Under the pieces are notes generated by a model that saw only the letters and a program-made list of their open reading frames with translations, ran no database searches and had not been told where the DNA came from. Source: an uncultured Eubacteriales bacterium (lineage in GTDB: Bacteria; Bacillota; Clostridia; Oscillospirales; Oscillospiraceae). From it: a stretch of DNA of 64,000 nucleotides. Position 1 is the first letter of the stretch. Each line of letters begins with the position of its first letter. The stretch is taken from positions 62,001-126,000 of the forward strand of contig ONIN01000003.1 in NCBI GenBank assembly GCA_900317905.1, in the 5' to 3' direction. This document shows positions 1-9,633 of the stretch, one piece after another. The position numbers and the translations under genes are program-made.

Positions 1-57
1 CCCTGTTGGGCGGCATTGGATGAAAACCAGCAGCATTGGAAATGGAGGCTGTCATGA
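1..57 (+). CDS. Possible 3' end of an upstream gene
   Basis: Reading frame 1 is open from the window edge and stops with TGA at 55-57, overlapping the panB start codon in an ATGA arrangement. That geometry is typical of coupled operon genes. Only 18 codons are visible and I do not recognise the product. Frame 3 also ends early (TGA at 21-23), so the assignment is uncertain. Confidence 0.3.
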   Translation, partial: PCWAALDENQQHWKWRLS

Positions 58-896
58 AAAAAAGCATTTTGGATCTGCGCCGGATGGCGAGCGAGCACGA
101 GCCGATCACCTGGCTCACGGCATACGACTATCTGACCGCGAAATATGAGGAGCGGGCCGGGATCGACATGATCCTTGTCGGCGACTCCCTGGGCATGGTG
201 GAGCTGGGATACGACACCACGATCCCCGTGACCATGGACGACATGATCCGCCACAGCAGCGCCGTCCGCAGAGGCGCGCCGGAGACCTTCATCGTCGGCG
301 ACATGCCCTACCTCTCCTACCAGATCTCCGACGAGAGCGCCATCGCCAACGCCGGGCGGTTCATCAAGGAGGCGGGCTGCGACGCCATCAAGCTGGAGGG
401 CGGCGGCGCAGAGATCTGCAAGCGCATCAAAGCCATCTCCTCCACCGGCACCCTGGTCTTCGGCCACATCGGTCTGACGCCGCAGTTTGCAGCCGAGATG
501 GGCGGCTACAAGGCCCAGGGCAAGAGTGTGGAGGCGGCGGAAAAGCTGCTGGCCGAGGCGTATCGGATCCAGGAGGCCGGGGCCTGCGCCATTCTGGTGG
601 AGGGCGTGCCGGAGATCGTCGGCAAGCTCATCACGGAGAAACTCAGCATCCCGGTGCTCGGCATCGGCGCGGGGCCCTACACCCACGGGCAGCTGCTGAT
701 CTACGCGGACATGGTGGGACTCTACGACAATTTCACCCCGAAGTTCGTGAAAAAGTACGCCGAGATCGGCCAGGAGTTGCTCCGGGCATTCACCGAATAC
801 TGCGACGAGGTGCGCAGCGGCCAGTTCCCCATCAACGGTGTCCACACCTACAAGATCAGCGACGAAGAACGCGAAAAGATCGAAAAGCTCTTCTGA
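54..896 (+). CDS. panB: 3-methyl-2-oxobutanoate hydroxymethyltransferase
   Basis: This enzyme transfers a hydroxymethyl group from methylene-tetrahydrofolate to 2-oxoisovalerate to give ketopantoate, the first committed step of pantothenate and CoA synthesis in the cytoplasm. The protein is 280 residues, the usual PanB length. It carries the VGDSLGM segment (Asp44, Ser45), the VGDMPYLSY segment and the LVEGVPE and GIGAGP segments typical of the metal- and substrate-binding barrel. I chose ATG 54 because GGAGG lies at 44-48 with a 5-nt spacer; upstream TTG 36 and ATG 42 lack such a site. A frame open from the left edge ends with TGA 55-57, overlapping the start as ATGA, which suggests coupling to an upstream gene. 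Confidence 0.96.
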   Translation: MKKSILDLRRMASEHEPITWLTAYDYLTAKYEERAGIDMILVGDSLGMVELGYDTTIPVTMDDMIRHSSAVRRGAPETFIVGDMPYLSYQISDESAIANAGRFIKEAGCDAIKLEGGGAEICKRIKAISSTGTLVFGHIGLTPQFAAEMGGYKAQGKSVEAAEKLLAEAYRIQEAGACAILVEGVPEIVGKLITEKLSIPVLGIGAGPYTHGQLLIYADMVGLYDNFTPKFVKKYAEIGQELLRAFTEYCDEVRSGQFPINGVHTYKISDEEREKIEKLF

Positions 897-906
897 TTCA
901 CACAAC

Positions 907-941
907 AAAAAAATGGTGCGTCAATCGACGCACCATTTTTT
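907..941. terminator. Bidirectional terminator between panB and gdhA
   Basis: A perfect 9-bp stem TGGTGCGTC/GACGCACCA (914-922 and 927-935) with a 4-nt loop is flanked by an A-run on the left and a T-run on the right. It can therefore stop transcription from both converging genes. Confidence 0.9.
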
Positions 942-956
942 ATTTGGTTTTAGAGA

Positions 957-2648
<1,692 letters not shown>

Positions 2649-3299
2649 ATGAAAAAAACACTGTACAGTCTGATGCTCAACGAGGAAGTCGTGCGCGAGA
2701 TCGACGCCATGGCGCACCAGATGGGGACGAACCGCTCGGCGCTGATCAACCAGATCCTGGCGGACTACGTCTCGGTGCTGACGCCGGAGCGCCGGATCGA
2801 GAACATCTTCCACGCCATTGAGGAGATGGTGGCCCCCGCCAGAGAGCTGGTGCCCTTCTTCGTGCCCAATGCCATGACCATGACCCTCAAGAGCAGCTTA
2901 CAATATAAATATCGTCCCACGGTGAAGTATGAGGTGGCCCTGTCCCGCGGCGACGGTGAGGAGCTGGGCGAGCTGACCGTGGCCTTCCGCACCCAGAGCG
3001 CGGAGCTGCTGGAGCATATGACCTACTTCTTCCGGCTGTGGAAGCGGATCGAGGATCTGCATCTGGCTCCCCTGCGGAGCGTGGAGGTGCGCTACGCCCT
3101 CTATGACGGAAAGTTCACCCGTACCCTCGCCCTGCCCCAGGATCGGGACTACACCAGCGACGAGATCGCAAAGGGCATCTCCGAATACATTAAGCTCTTC
3201 GACCATCTGATGAAGGGCTATCTGGCCGGGCGCTACACCCCCAACGAGGTGGAGGCCATCTACATGACCCAGGTGCGCGGCGGACAAATCATCGTGTAA
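2649..3299 (+). CDS. Ribbon-helix-helix N-terminal protein with an unassigned C-terminal domain
   Basis: The protein has 216 residues. Its first 45 or so residues (MKKTLYSLMLNEEVVREID... followed by MGTNRSALINQILADYV) match the pattern of an Arc/CopG-type ribbon-helix-helix: a short basic strand, then two helices with the NRSALIN turn. This suggests DNA binding as a dimer. The remaining 170 residues do not match a family I recognise. They include a GELTVAFRTQS segment and a region rich in Tyr, Phe and charged residues, and could be a sensor or oligomerisation domain. ATG 2649 has a weak GGTGG site and sits downstream of a strong promoter. There is no partner toxin gene next door, so an antitoxin role is not supported. 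It may regulate itself or neighbouring gdhA, but this is only inference. Confidence 0.75.
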   Translation: MKKTLYSLMLNEEVVREIDAMAHQMGTNRSALINQILADYVSVLTPERRIENIFHAIEEMVAPARELVPFFVPNAMTMTLKSSLQYKYRPTVKYEVALSRGDGEELGELTVAFRTQSAELLEHMTYFFRLWKRIEDLHLAPLRSVEVRYALYDGKFTRTLALPQDRDYTSDEIAKGISEYIKLFDHLMKGYLAGRYTPNEVEAIYMTQVRGGQIIV

Positions 3300-3478
3300 T
3301 CGAATGAAATGGCAATGCCATTTCATTCGAGAGAGCTTACACGACGAAAGGAATTTTTGGCGCAAGTGCAACTTGCGAAAAGAAAAATTTCTTTCTGCGT
3401 GAGCGGTATTTTGCGCCCCGAAACAAGTTCCGGGGGCAAAATGATTTGATTTTCTTTCGCGGCATCCGAGCCGCGAAA
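3300..3478. repeat. Cluster of hairpins upstream of clpB
   Basis: At least four inverted repeats are packed into 180 nt without a supported gene. The first is a near-perfect 31-nt palindrome at 3300-3330. The others are CGCAAGT/ACTTGCG at 3361-3377, an imperfect TTTTGCGCCCCG/CGGGGGCAAAA pair at 3409-3441, and TTTCGCGGC/GCCGCGAAA at 3455-3478. The first may end the upstream transcript but lacks a clear T-run. The block could be a composite repetitive element or a structured leader. Confidence 0.6.
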
Positions 3479-3498
3479 CTCTGCGAGGCTAAACATTG

Positions 3499-3522
3499 TA
3501 TAATAATTCCCTTGGAAAGGAG
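3499..3522 (+). promoter_or_regulatory. clpB -10 box and ribosome binding site
   Basis: TATAAT lies at 3499-3504, followed at 3514-3522 by GGAAAGGAG, 8 nt before ATG 3531. No good -35 box was found, and no CIRCE or CtsR-type operator is visible, so heat regulation is not evident from sequence. Confidence 0.55.
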
Positions 3523-3530
3523 TTTTCCAT

Positions 3531-6122
3531 ATGAACGCTGAGAAATTCACCCAAAAAACACTGGAAACCATCCAGACCGCCCAGAGCATGGCCCAGGAGA
3601 ACGGCAACCAGTATCTGACGCCGGAGCACCTGCTCTACGCGCTGATCGACCAGGACGGCGGCCTCATCGGCACGCTGCTCTCCCGCATGGGCGTGGACTG
3701 CGACACGGTGCTGGCGGAGCTGGACACGGTGATCACCAATATGCCGCGCGTCTCCGGCGGCAGCAGCGAGGTCTACGCCTCCTCGGAAACCGGCAAGGTG
3801 CTGGCCTTCGCCGAGCGCGTGGCGAAAAACATGCAGGACGACTACATCTCGGTGGAGCACGTGATGCTGGGCATCTTCCAGCACCCCACGAGGGACATCA
3901 AGCGGATCTTCAACGCCCACGGCATCACCAAGGACGGCTTCACCACCCAGCTGAGCAAGGTCAAGACCGGTCGCGTCACCTCTGACGATCCCGAGAGCAC
4001 CTACGACGCGCTGAAGAAATACGGCACCGATCTGGTGGAGCGTGCAAGAGAGGGTAAAATGGATCCGGTCATCGGCCGCGACGCCGAGATCCGGAACGTG
4101 ATCCGCATTCTCTCCAGAAAGACCAAGAACAATCCCGTTCTGATCGGCGAGCCCGGCGTGGGCAAGACCGCCATCGCGGAAGGTCTGGCCCAGCGGATCG
4201 TCCGCGGCGACGTGCCCGAGGGTTTGAAGGATAAAACCGTCTTTTCCCTGGATATGGGCGCGCTGGTGGCAGGCGCCAAGTACCGCGGCGAGTTTGAGGA
4301 ACGGCTCAAAGCCGTATTGGAAGAGATCAAAAAGAGCGAAGGCCGCATCCTGCTGTTCATCGACGAGCTGCACACCATCGTGGGCGCCGGCAAGACCGAG
4401 GGCAGCATGGACGCCGGCAACCTGCTGAAACCCATGCTGGCCCGGGGCGAGCTCCACTGCATCGGCGCCACCACTCTGGACGAGTATCGGAAATACATTG
4501 AGAAGGACGCCGCCCTGGAGCGCCGGTTCCAGCCGGTGCAGGTGGACGAACCCTCCGTGGAGGACACGGTGAGCATTCTCAGAGGACTGAAGGATCGCTA
4601 TGAGATCTACCATGGCGTCCGGATCCACGACAGCGCCCTGGTGGCCGCCGCCACCCTCTCCCACCGGTACATCACCGACCGGTTCCTGCCCGACAAAGCC
4701 ATCGACCTGGTGGACGAGGCCTGCGCCCTGATCCGCACGGAGATCGACTCCATGCCCTCGGAGCTGGACGATCTGCGCCGCAGGATCATGCAGATGGAGA
4801 TCGAGGAGATGGCCCTGAAAAAAGAGGAGGACCAGCTCTCCAAAGACCGTCTGGAGAAGCTCACCAAGGAGCTTGCCGAGCAGAAGGACAAGTTCAACGA
4901 GATGAAGGCCCGCTGGGACACCGAGAAGAACAGCGTGGAGGAGGACAAGCGCATCAAGGCGGAGATCGACCGCCTGCACGTGGACATCGAGAACGCCCAG
5001 CAGCAGTATGAATACGAAAAGGCCGCGCGCCTCCAGTACGCGGAGCTGCCCCGACTGGAGCAGCAGCTGAAGGAAGCGGAGGAGGCTGCCGAGCGCCGCA
5101 GCGGCGGCAACTCCCTGGTGCAGGACACTGTCACCGAGGAGTCCATCGCCGGCATCGTGGCCCGCTGGACCGGTATCCCGGTGGCCAAGCTCATGGAGGG
5201 CGAGCGGGAGAAGCTCCTGCATCTGGACGAGATCCTCCACAAGCGGCTGATTGGTCAGGACGAGGCGGTGCAGAAGGTCTGTGAGGCCATCTGGAGAAGC
5301 CGCGCCGGCATCGCCGACCCCAACCGGCCCATCGGCAGTTTCCTGTTCCTGGGTCCCACAGGCGTGGGCAAGACGGAGCTGGCAAAGAGCCTGGCCGAGA
5401 GCCTCTTCGACGACGAGAACAACATGGTCCGCATCGACATGACGGAATACATGGAGAAGTTCAGCGTCTCCAGACTCATCGGCGCGCCTCCGGGATACGT
5501 GGGCTATGACGAGGGCGGCCAGCTCACCGAGGCTGTCCGGAGAAAGCCCTACAGCGTGGTGCTGTTCGACGAGGTGGAAAAGGCCCACCCGGACGTGTTC
5601 AACATCCTGCTGCAGATCCTGGATGACGGCCGCATCACCGACTCCCAGGGCCGCACCGTGGACTTCAAGAACACCATCATCATCCTCACCTCCAACCTGG
5701 GCAGCCAGTACCTGCTGGACGGCATCGACGAGAACGGCGAGGTCAGCGAATCCGCCCGCGCCGCCGTGAACGCGGAGCTGCGCAGATCCTTCCGCCCGGA
5801 GTTCCTGAACCGTCTGGACGCCACCATCTTCTTCAAGCCCCTGACCAAGGAGAACCTGAGCCGCATCATCGACAACCTGATCGCAGGCCTCCGGGGCCGT
5901 CTGGCAGATCGGCAGCTCAGACTGGAGCTCACCGACACCGCCAAGCAGCACATCATCGACCACGGCTTCGACCCGGTCTATGGCGCCAGACCCATGAAGC
6001 GCTATCTCCAGAGCGAGGCCGAGACCCTCATTGCCCGGACGATCCTCCAGGGCGACCTCCACGCCGGCAGCACCCTCACCATCGACGAGGAGGACGGAAA
6101 CCTGGTCTGTAGAGTCCGGTGA
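3531..6122 (+). CDS. clpB: ATP-dependent disaggregase ClpB
   Basis: ClpB is a hexameric AAA+ chaperone that, with DnaK, threads and rescues aggregated proteins after stress. The 863-residue length is standard. The order is a Clp N-domain (about 1-145), then AAA-1 with Walker A GEPGVGKT at 206-213 and Walker B FIDE at 276-279. A Glu/Lys-rich coiled-coil middle domain (about 400-525) separates it from AAA-2, which has Walker A GPTGVGKT at 608-615 and Walker B VVLFDE ending near 681. The C-terminal D2-small domain contains [10 protein letters not shown] and GARPMKR. The long middle domain distinguishes it from ClpA and ClpC. It stands alone between a hairpin-rich leader and a bidirectional terminator. 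Confidence 0.97.
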   Translation: MNAEKFTQKTLETIQTAQSMAQENGNQYLTPEHLLYALIDQDGGLIGTLLSRMGVDCDTVLAELDTVITNMPRVSGGSSEVYASSETGKVLAFAERVAKNMQDDYISVEHVMLGIFQHPTRDIKRIFNAHGITKDGFTTQLSKVKTGRVTSDDPESTYDALKKYGTDLVERAREGKMDPVIGRDAEIRNVIRILSRKTKNNPVLIGEPGVGKTAIAEGLAQRIVRGDVPEGLKDKTVFSLDMGALVAGAKYRGEFEERLKAVLEEIKKSEGRILLFIDELHTIVGAGKTEGSMDAGNLLKPMLARGELHCIGATTLDEYRKYIEKDAALERRFQPVQVDEPSVEDTVSILRGLKDRYEIYHGVRIHDSALVAAATLSHRYITDRFLPDKAIDLVDEACALIRTEIDSMPSELDDLRRRIMQMEIEEMALKKEEDQLSKDRLEKLTKELAEQKDKFNEMKARWDTEKNSVEEDKRIKAEIDRLHVDIENAQQQYEYEKAARLQYAELPRLEQQLKEAEEAAERRSGGNSLVQDTVTEESIAGIVARWTGIPVAKLMEGEREKLLHLDEILHKRLIGQDEAVQKVCEAIWRSRAGIADPNRPIGSFLFLGPTGVGKTELAKSLAESLFDDENNMVRIDMTEYMEKFSVSRLIGAPPGYVGYDEGGQLTEAVRRKPYSVVLFDEVEKAHPDVFNILLQILDDGRITDSQGRTVDFKNTIIILTSNLGSQYLLDGIDENGEVSESARAAVNAELRRSFRPEFLNRLDATIFFKPLTKENLSRIIDNLIAGLRGRLADRQLRLELTDTAKQHIIDHGFDPVYGARPMKRYLQSEAETLIARTILQGDLHAGSTLTIDEEDGNLVCRVR

Positions 6123-6132
6123 TCCAAAGCCA

Positions 6133-6168
6133 ATAAAAAAAGAACCTCCCGTGGGAGGTTCTTTTTTT
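6133..6168. terminator. Bidirectional terminator between clpB and the M29 peptidase
   Basis: The stem AGAACCTCC/GGAGGTTCT (6141-6149 and 6154-6162) is flanked by a long A-run on the left and a T-run on the right, serving both converging genes. Confidence 0.9.
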
Positions 6169-6182
6169 GGTTTGATCGGGGT

Positions 6183-7421
6183 TTATACTTCGAAGGCCCA
6201 GCCGCCGTTTTTGAAGATCTCCACCGTTCTGCCGTCGCGGCAGTGGGCGGTGATGTTCAGGTCAGGAGCGCCGATCATGAAGTCCTCGTGGATCATGGAA
6301 TCGTTGACGCCCATGGCGCGCATCTCCTCCAGGCTGCGGTTCTCGTAACCCTCGATGGTGTCGATGAAGCCCATGCCCAGAGCCAGATGGCAGCAGGCGT
6401 TTTCGTCGAACAGCGTATTGTAAAACAGCAGGTTCGTCCGGTTGATGGGGCTGTCCCAGGGCACCAGCGCGCACTCGCCCAGATAGCAGCTGCCCTCGTC
6501 CATGTGGATGATCTTCTGCAGCAGCTCGTCGCCCTTCTCGGCCTTGGCCTCGACGGCCTTGCCCTCGTGGAAGCGGATGTGGAAGTTCTCGATCAGCTGG
6601 CCCTGATAGCTCAGCGGCTTGGTGGAATAGACCACGCCCTCGGCCACACCGCGCTTGGGGCTGATGAAGCACTCCTCGGTGGGCATGTTGGGGTTGTAGG
6701 TGACGCCTTTGCCGATGCTGGTCTCGCTGCCGCCGCAAAAGCGGGCCTCGGGGATCATGCCGACGGTGAAATCCGTGCCGTTGGAGGCGTGATACTCCAG
6801 GGTCTCGATGCCGAGAGAATTGAGGTAATCGCAGCGGGCCTTCAGTTCCCGGTTATGCTTCTCCCAGTTTTCCACGCCGTCGGAACCGTCGTCCATCCGG
6901 CAGGTGGCGAGGATGGCGTTCCAGAGAGCCTCCTCCGCCTGGGCGGGGCTGAGCTCCGGGAAGACCTTCTTGGCCCAGGCTCTGCCGGGCACCGCAGCGA
7001 TGCACCACTGGTAGCGGCCCTCCATCTTGTCCCGATAAGGCTTGATGATGGGATAGCGGCCCTGTACGCCCTTGGCGAACTTGGCCTGATTCATGCCCTT
7101 GAGGCCGTCGGGGTCGGCGCTCTCCAGATAGATCCGCACCGGCAGCGCCTCCACATGGTGCCGGAGTTTTTCTTCCTCCCACTTCTCCACCGTGCCCAGG
7201 GTCTTGACGCTCTGGTGCCGGACGTGGAGCTTCTGCAGCGGCTGATGCTTCCAGTCCACGGTGACCTGCTTGGCGCCGGCCTTGTAGCACTCGTCCACCA
7301 GCATGGTGACGAACGCCGGCTGATCCAGCTCGGCGAGGATGATGACCTCCTGCCCTTTCTGTACCCGCGCCCCGGTGGTGGCGATCAGCTTCGCGTAGGC
7401 GCGCATGGTGGTTTTCTTCAT
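6183..7421 (-). CDS. M29-family aminopeptidase
   Basis: This is a cytoplasmic metallo-aminopeptidase of the thermophilic aminopeptidase T/AmpS/PepS family (MEROPS M29), which removes N-terminal residues from peptides. The 412-residue length is typical. Family motifs are the NMPTEECFISP segment near residue 240, the HLALGMGF segment around 345, and MIHEDFMIGAPDLNI near the end. These together supply the Glu, His and Asp metal ligands. Its ATG overlaps the stop codon of the histidine kinase gene (ATGA at 7418-7421). It is thus the third gene of a regulator-kinase-peptidase operon, an unusual partnership whose purpose is unknown. Confidence 0.9.
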   Translation of the reverse strand: MKKTTMRAYAKLIATTGARVQKGQEVIILAELDQPAFVTMLVDECYKAGAKQVTVDWKHQPLQKLHVRHQSVKTLGTVEKWEEEKLRHHVEALPVRIYLESADPDGLKGMNQAKFAKGVQGRYPIIKPYRDKMEGRYQWCIAAVPGRAWAKKVFPELSPAQAEEALWNAILATCRMDDGSDGVENWEKHNRELKARCDYLNSLGIETLEYHASNGTDFTVGMIPEARFCGGSETSIGKGVTYNPNMPTEECFISPKRGVAEGVVYSTKPLSYQGQLIENFHIRFHEGKAVEAKAEKGDELLQKIIHMDEGSCYLGECALVPWDSPINRTNLLFYNTLFDENACCHLALGMGFIDTIEGYENRSLEEMRAMGVNDSMIHEDFMIGAPDLNITAHCRDGRTVEIFKNGGWAFEV

Positions 7422-8791
7422 TTCGTATCTTCCTTTCCTTGATGCTCCGGCAGCGAGACCATGAACCGGGTGCCCTTGCCCAGGGTGCTCTCCACATCCA
7501 CGGTACCCCCGTGGAGCTGGACGATCTGCCGCACCATGGCAAGACCCAGGCCCATGCCGTTCTGGGATCGGTCACTGTCCTCCCCCTGATAGAACCGCTG
7601 CCAGATCATTTCGAGTTTTTCTTCCGAGATGCCGACGCCGTTGTCCTCCACCGTCAGCACCGCTCTGCCCGAGGCGCGGATCAGCCGGACATGGATCCAG
7701 CCTTTCTCCACGCCGAATTTATAGGCGTTGTCAATGAGATTCTGCAGCATTCTGGAGATCAGGAACACATCCATGTCGATGAAAATGCCGGACTGGATGT
7801 CCCGCTCCAGACGGATGTTGTGCTGGGCAACCAAAGCCTGCTCCTCGCAGACGATGCTGACCAGATCGCTGAGATCGGCGTACTCGAAGCTCACCTTCTG
7901 GGTGCCCTGATCCAGTCGGGTGATCTCCAAAAGGCTCCGCACCAGGGTGGACATCTTCTCCGCCTGCCGCTCGATGACCTCCATGGAGGCCTTGTAGTCC
8001 TCCAGCGTCATGTCGTTTTTCTTGGCGTAATTGCACTCGGCCAGGATCACCGTGGTGGGGGTCCTGAGCTCGTGGCTGGCGTCGGAGGTAAACTGCTGCT
8101 CAGCTTCGAAGCTGCGCTCCAGACGGTCGAACATGCTGTCGAAGGCGGCGGTGAGGTTCTCCACCTCGTCGCGGGATTTGCGCCGGTTCTCCCCGGTGCC
8201 GATGCGGGCCTTCAGATCCTGCCCGTCATTGATGGCGTTGGCGGCCTCGGTGACCTTTTTGATGGGTTTTAATGCCTGCCGGGCGATGAAATAGCCGCCC
8301 AGGATCGACAGGATCAGCAGCACCGGCAGCACCGACCAGGCCACCGCCACGATGGCGGTCATGAAACTGCCGGTGGGGGCCGCGTCGATGATGCCGCGGA
8401 GCCACACGCCGCCCACGAACATGTCCACATGGACGTCGTAAACGTAGTAATCCGTATCGCCGCAGTTGACCTGCCGCACCCGGTTGGCGGAGAGAGGTTC
8501 CTCCGCCGTGAAGGCCGAGGGCGCCGCGCCCCGGAGGATGTTCTCCTCCTCGTCATAGAGGATCGTATAGACGCCTCTGGAGTAGTATTTGATATCGTCG
8601 AAGCGAAATTCCTGTTTCGAAAATTCCACCTTGTTGACGTTGGCGTTCACCACCTGCATCAGGCGCTGCTCCGGGTTTTTGGTGACCACGTTGCCGTTGA
8701 TGATCATGATGAACGTGAGCACCAGCGCCACGATCAGCACCATCATGGCGGCAAACCAGGTGGTGATGCGGAATTTGATGGAGGTATGCAT
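7418..8791 (-). CDS. Membrane sensor histidine kinase
   Basis: This 457-residue kinase is the sensor partner of the adjacent OmpR-type regulator. A first membrane helix spans about 11-32, an extracytoplasmic segment of roughly 110 residues follows, and the second helix spans about 144-168. A HAMP linker (LKPIKKVTEAANAI) leads to the dimerisation/phosphoacceptor motif SDASHELRTP with His240. An HATPase domain then shows N (NLIDNAYKFG), G1 (VEDNGVGI) and G2 (GMGLGLAM) boxes. Its start shares one base with the regulator stop (TGATG), and its stop overlaps the aminopeptidase start. The signal is unknown; peptide or envelope sensing is a guess based only on the neighbouring peptidase. Confidence 0.95.
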   Translation of the reverse strand: MHTSIKFRITTWFAAMMVLIVALVLTFIMIINGNVVTKNPEQRLMQVVNANVNKVEFSKQEFRFDDIKYYSRGVYTILYDEEENILRGAAPSAFTAEEPLSANRVRQVNCGDTDYYVYDVHVDMFVGGVWLRGIIDAAPTGSFMTAIVAVAWSVLPVLLILSILGGYFIARQALKPIKKVTEAANAINDGQDLKARIGTGENRRKSRDEVENLTAAFDSMFDRLERSFEAEQQFTSDASHELRTPTTVILAECNYAKKNDMTLEDYKASMEVIERQAEKMSTLVRSLLEITRLDQGTQKVSFEYADLSDLVSIVCEEQALVAQHNIRLERDIQSGIFIDMDVFLISRMLQNLIDNAYKFGVEKGWIHVRLIRASGRAVLTVEDNGVGISEEKLEMIWQRFYQGEDSDRSQNGMGLGLAMVRQIVQLHGGTVDVESTLGKGTRFMVSLPEHQGKEDTK

Positions 8792-9465
8792 CAGTCTTCC
8801 TCCCGCAGCACCCAGCCCACGCCCCAGACCGTGTGGATCAGCTTCTTTTCAAAGCCGCTGTCCAGCTTCCGCCGGAGGTAGCTGATGTAGACGTCCACCA
8901 CGTTGGAGCCGCCGGAGTAGTCGTAGTTCCAGAGGTTGTTCTCGATGCTCTCTCTGGAGAGGGTGACGCCCTTGTTGCGGATCATGTATTCCAAAAGGGC
9001 GAACTCCTTGGCGGAGAGATTCAGAAGCTTCCCGCCTCGCTGGGCGGTGTGGGCGGCGGTGTCCACCGTGAGATCCGCGAGGGTGAACACGTTGGAGCTG
9101 CTGCCGCTGTGCTTTCGGGTGACCACCCGGATCCTCGCCAGCAGCTCGTCGAAGCTGAAAGGCTTCACCAGATAATCGTCGGCGCCGGCATCCAGACCGC
9201 GGACACGGTCGCGCACGGCGTCCTTGGCGGTGAGGAAGATCACCGGCGTCTCCAGCCCTTTGGCGCGCATCCGCTCCAGCACCTCGAAGCCGTCCATCTT
9301 CGGCATCATCACATCCAGGACCGCCACATCATATTCCGCCCCGGCCAGAAAGTCCAGCGCCTCCACCCCGTCATAGCAGGCGTCCACGCTGTAACCCTCG
9401 GCAGCCAGGGTCTTGACCAAAATTCGATTGAGGTCCTTTTCGTCCTCAACGACTAAGATTCTCAA
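8791..9465 (-). CDS. OmpR-family response regulator
   Basis: This 224-residue DNA-binding regulator has a receiver domain (acidic pair Glu7-Asp8, phosphoacceptor Asp51 in VLDVMMP, and the VKPFSF lysine) and a C-terminal winged helix ending in IHTVWGVGW. I set the start at the TTG (9463-9465) because GGGAGGT precedes it by about 8 nt and the protein then begins MRILVVEDE, as is normal for the family. The longer upstream frame would lie in the promoter. It is the first gene of a three-gene operon with the sensor kinase and the M29 aminopeptidase. Confidence 0.94.
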   Translation of the reverse strand: MRILVVEDEKDLNRILVKTLAAEGYSVDACYDGVEALDFLAGAEYDVAVLDVMMPKMDGFEVLERMRAKGLETPVIFLTAKDAVRDRVRGLDAGADDYLVKPFSFDELLARIRVVTRKHSGSSSNVFTLADLTVDTAAHTAQRGGKLLNLSAKEFALLEYMIRNKGVTLSRESIENNLWNYDYSGGSNVVDVYISYLRRKLDSGFEKKLIHTVWGVGWVLREED

Positions 9466-9491
9466 AAAACCACCTCCCGTGGTGCGGGCAT

Positions 9492-9520
9492 ATTGTACCA
9501 CAAAAGAAAAGGAATGAAAA
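9492..9520 (-). promoter_or_regulatory. Promoter of the two-component operon
   Basis: On the minus strand a TACAAT -10 box (9492-9497) is separated by 17 nt from TTTTCA (9515-9520), a 4-of-6 match to the -35 consensus. The position fits the TTG start at 9465. Confidence 0.65.
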
Positions 9521-9603
9521 GAGGCGGGAATGAGTTTACATAACTTTGTCTGTCTTGCGCAAGGAACATCCCGTGAAACACCCATTCCTCCATTTCTTGC
9601 AAA

Positions 9604-9633
9604 ACAGGCAGATCCTTGGATCTGCCTGTGCTT
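9604..9633 (-). terminator. Terminator of the MATE gene
   Basis: ACAGGCAGATCC/GGATCTGCCTGT (9604-9615 and 9618-9629) forms a 12-bp stem with a 2-nt centre, followed on the minus strand by a short T-run. It lies directly after the MATE stop codon. Confidence 0.8.

Noticed and set aside
2649..3299. Toxin-antitoxin interpretation of the RHH gene
   Set aside because: No small partner gene overlaps or adjoins it, and its 170-residue C-terminal part is far larger than in typical RHH antitoxins.
3490..3530. CIRCE or CtsR operator for clpB
   Set aside because: I looked for the TTAGCACTC/GAGTGCTAA pair and for tandem GGTCAAA heptads and found neither.
3489..6062. An 857-codon open frame on the minus strand opposite clpB
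   Set aside because: It is a composition artefact of the high-GC clpB gene; no ribosome site or family motif was seen.
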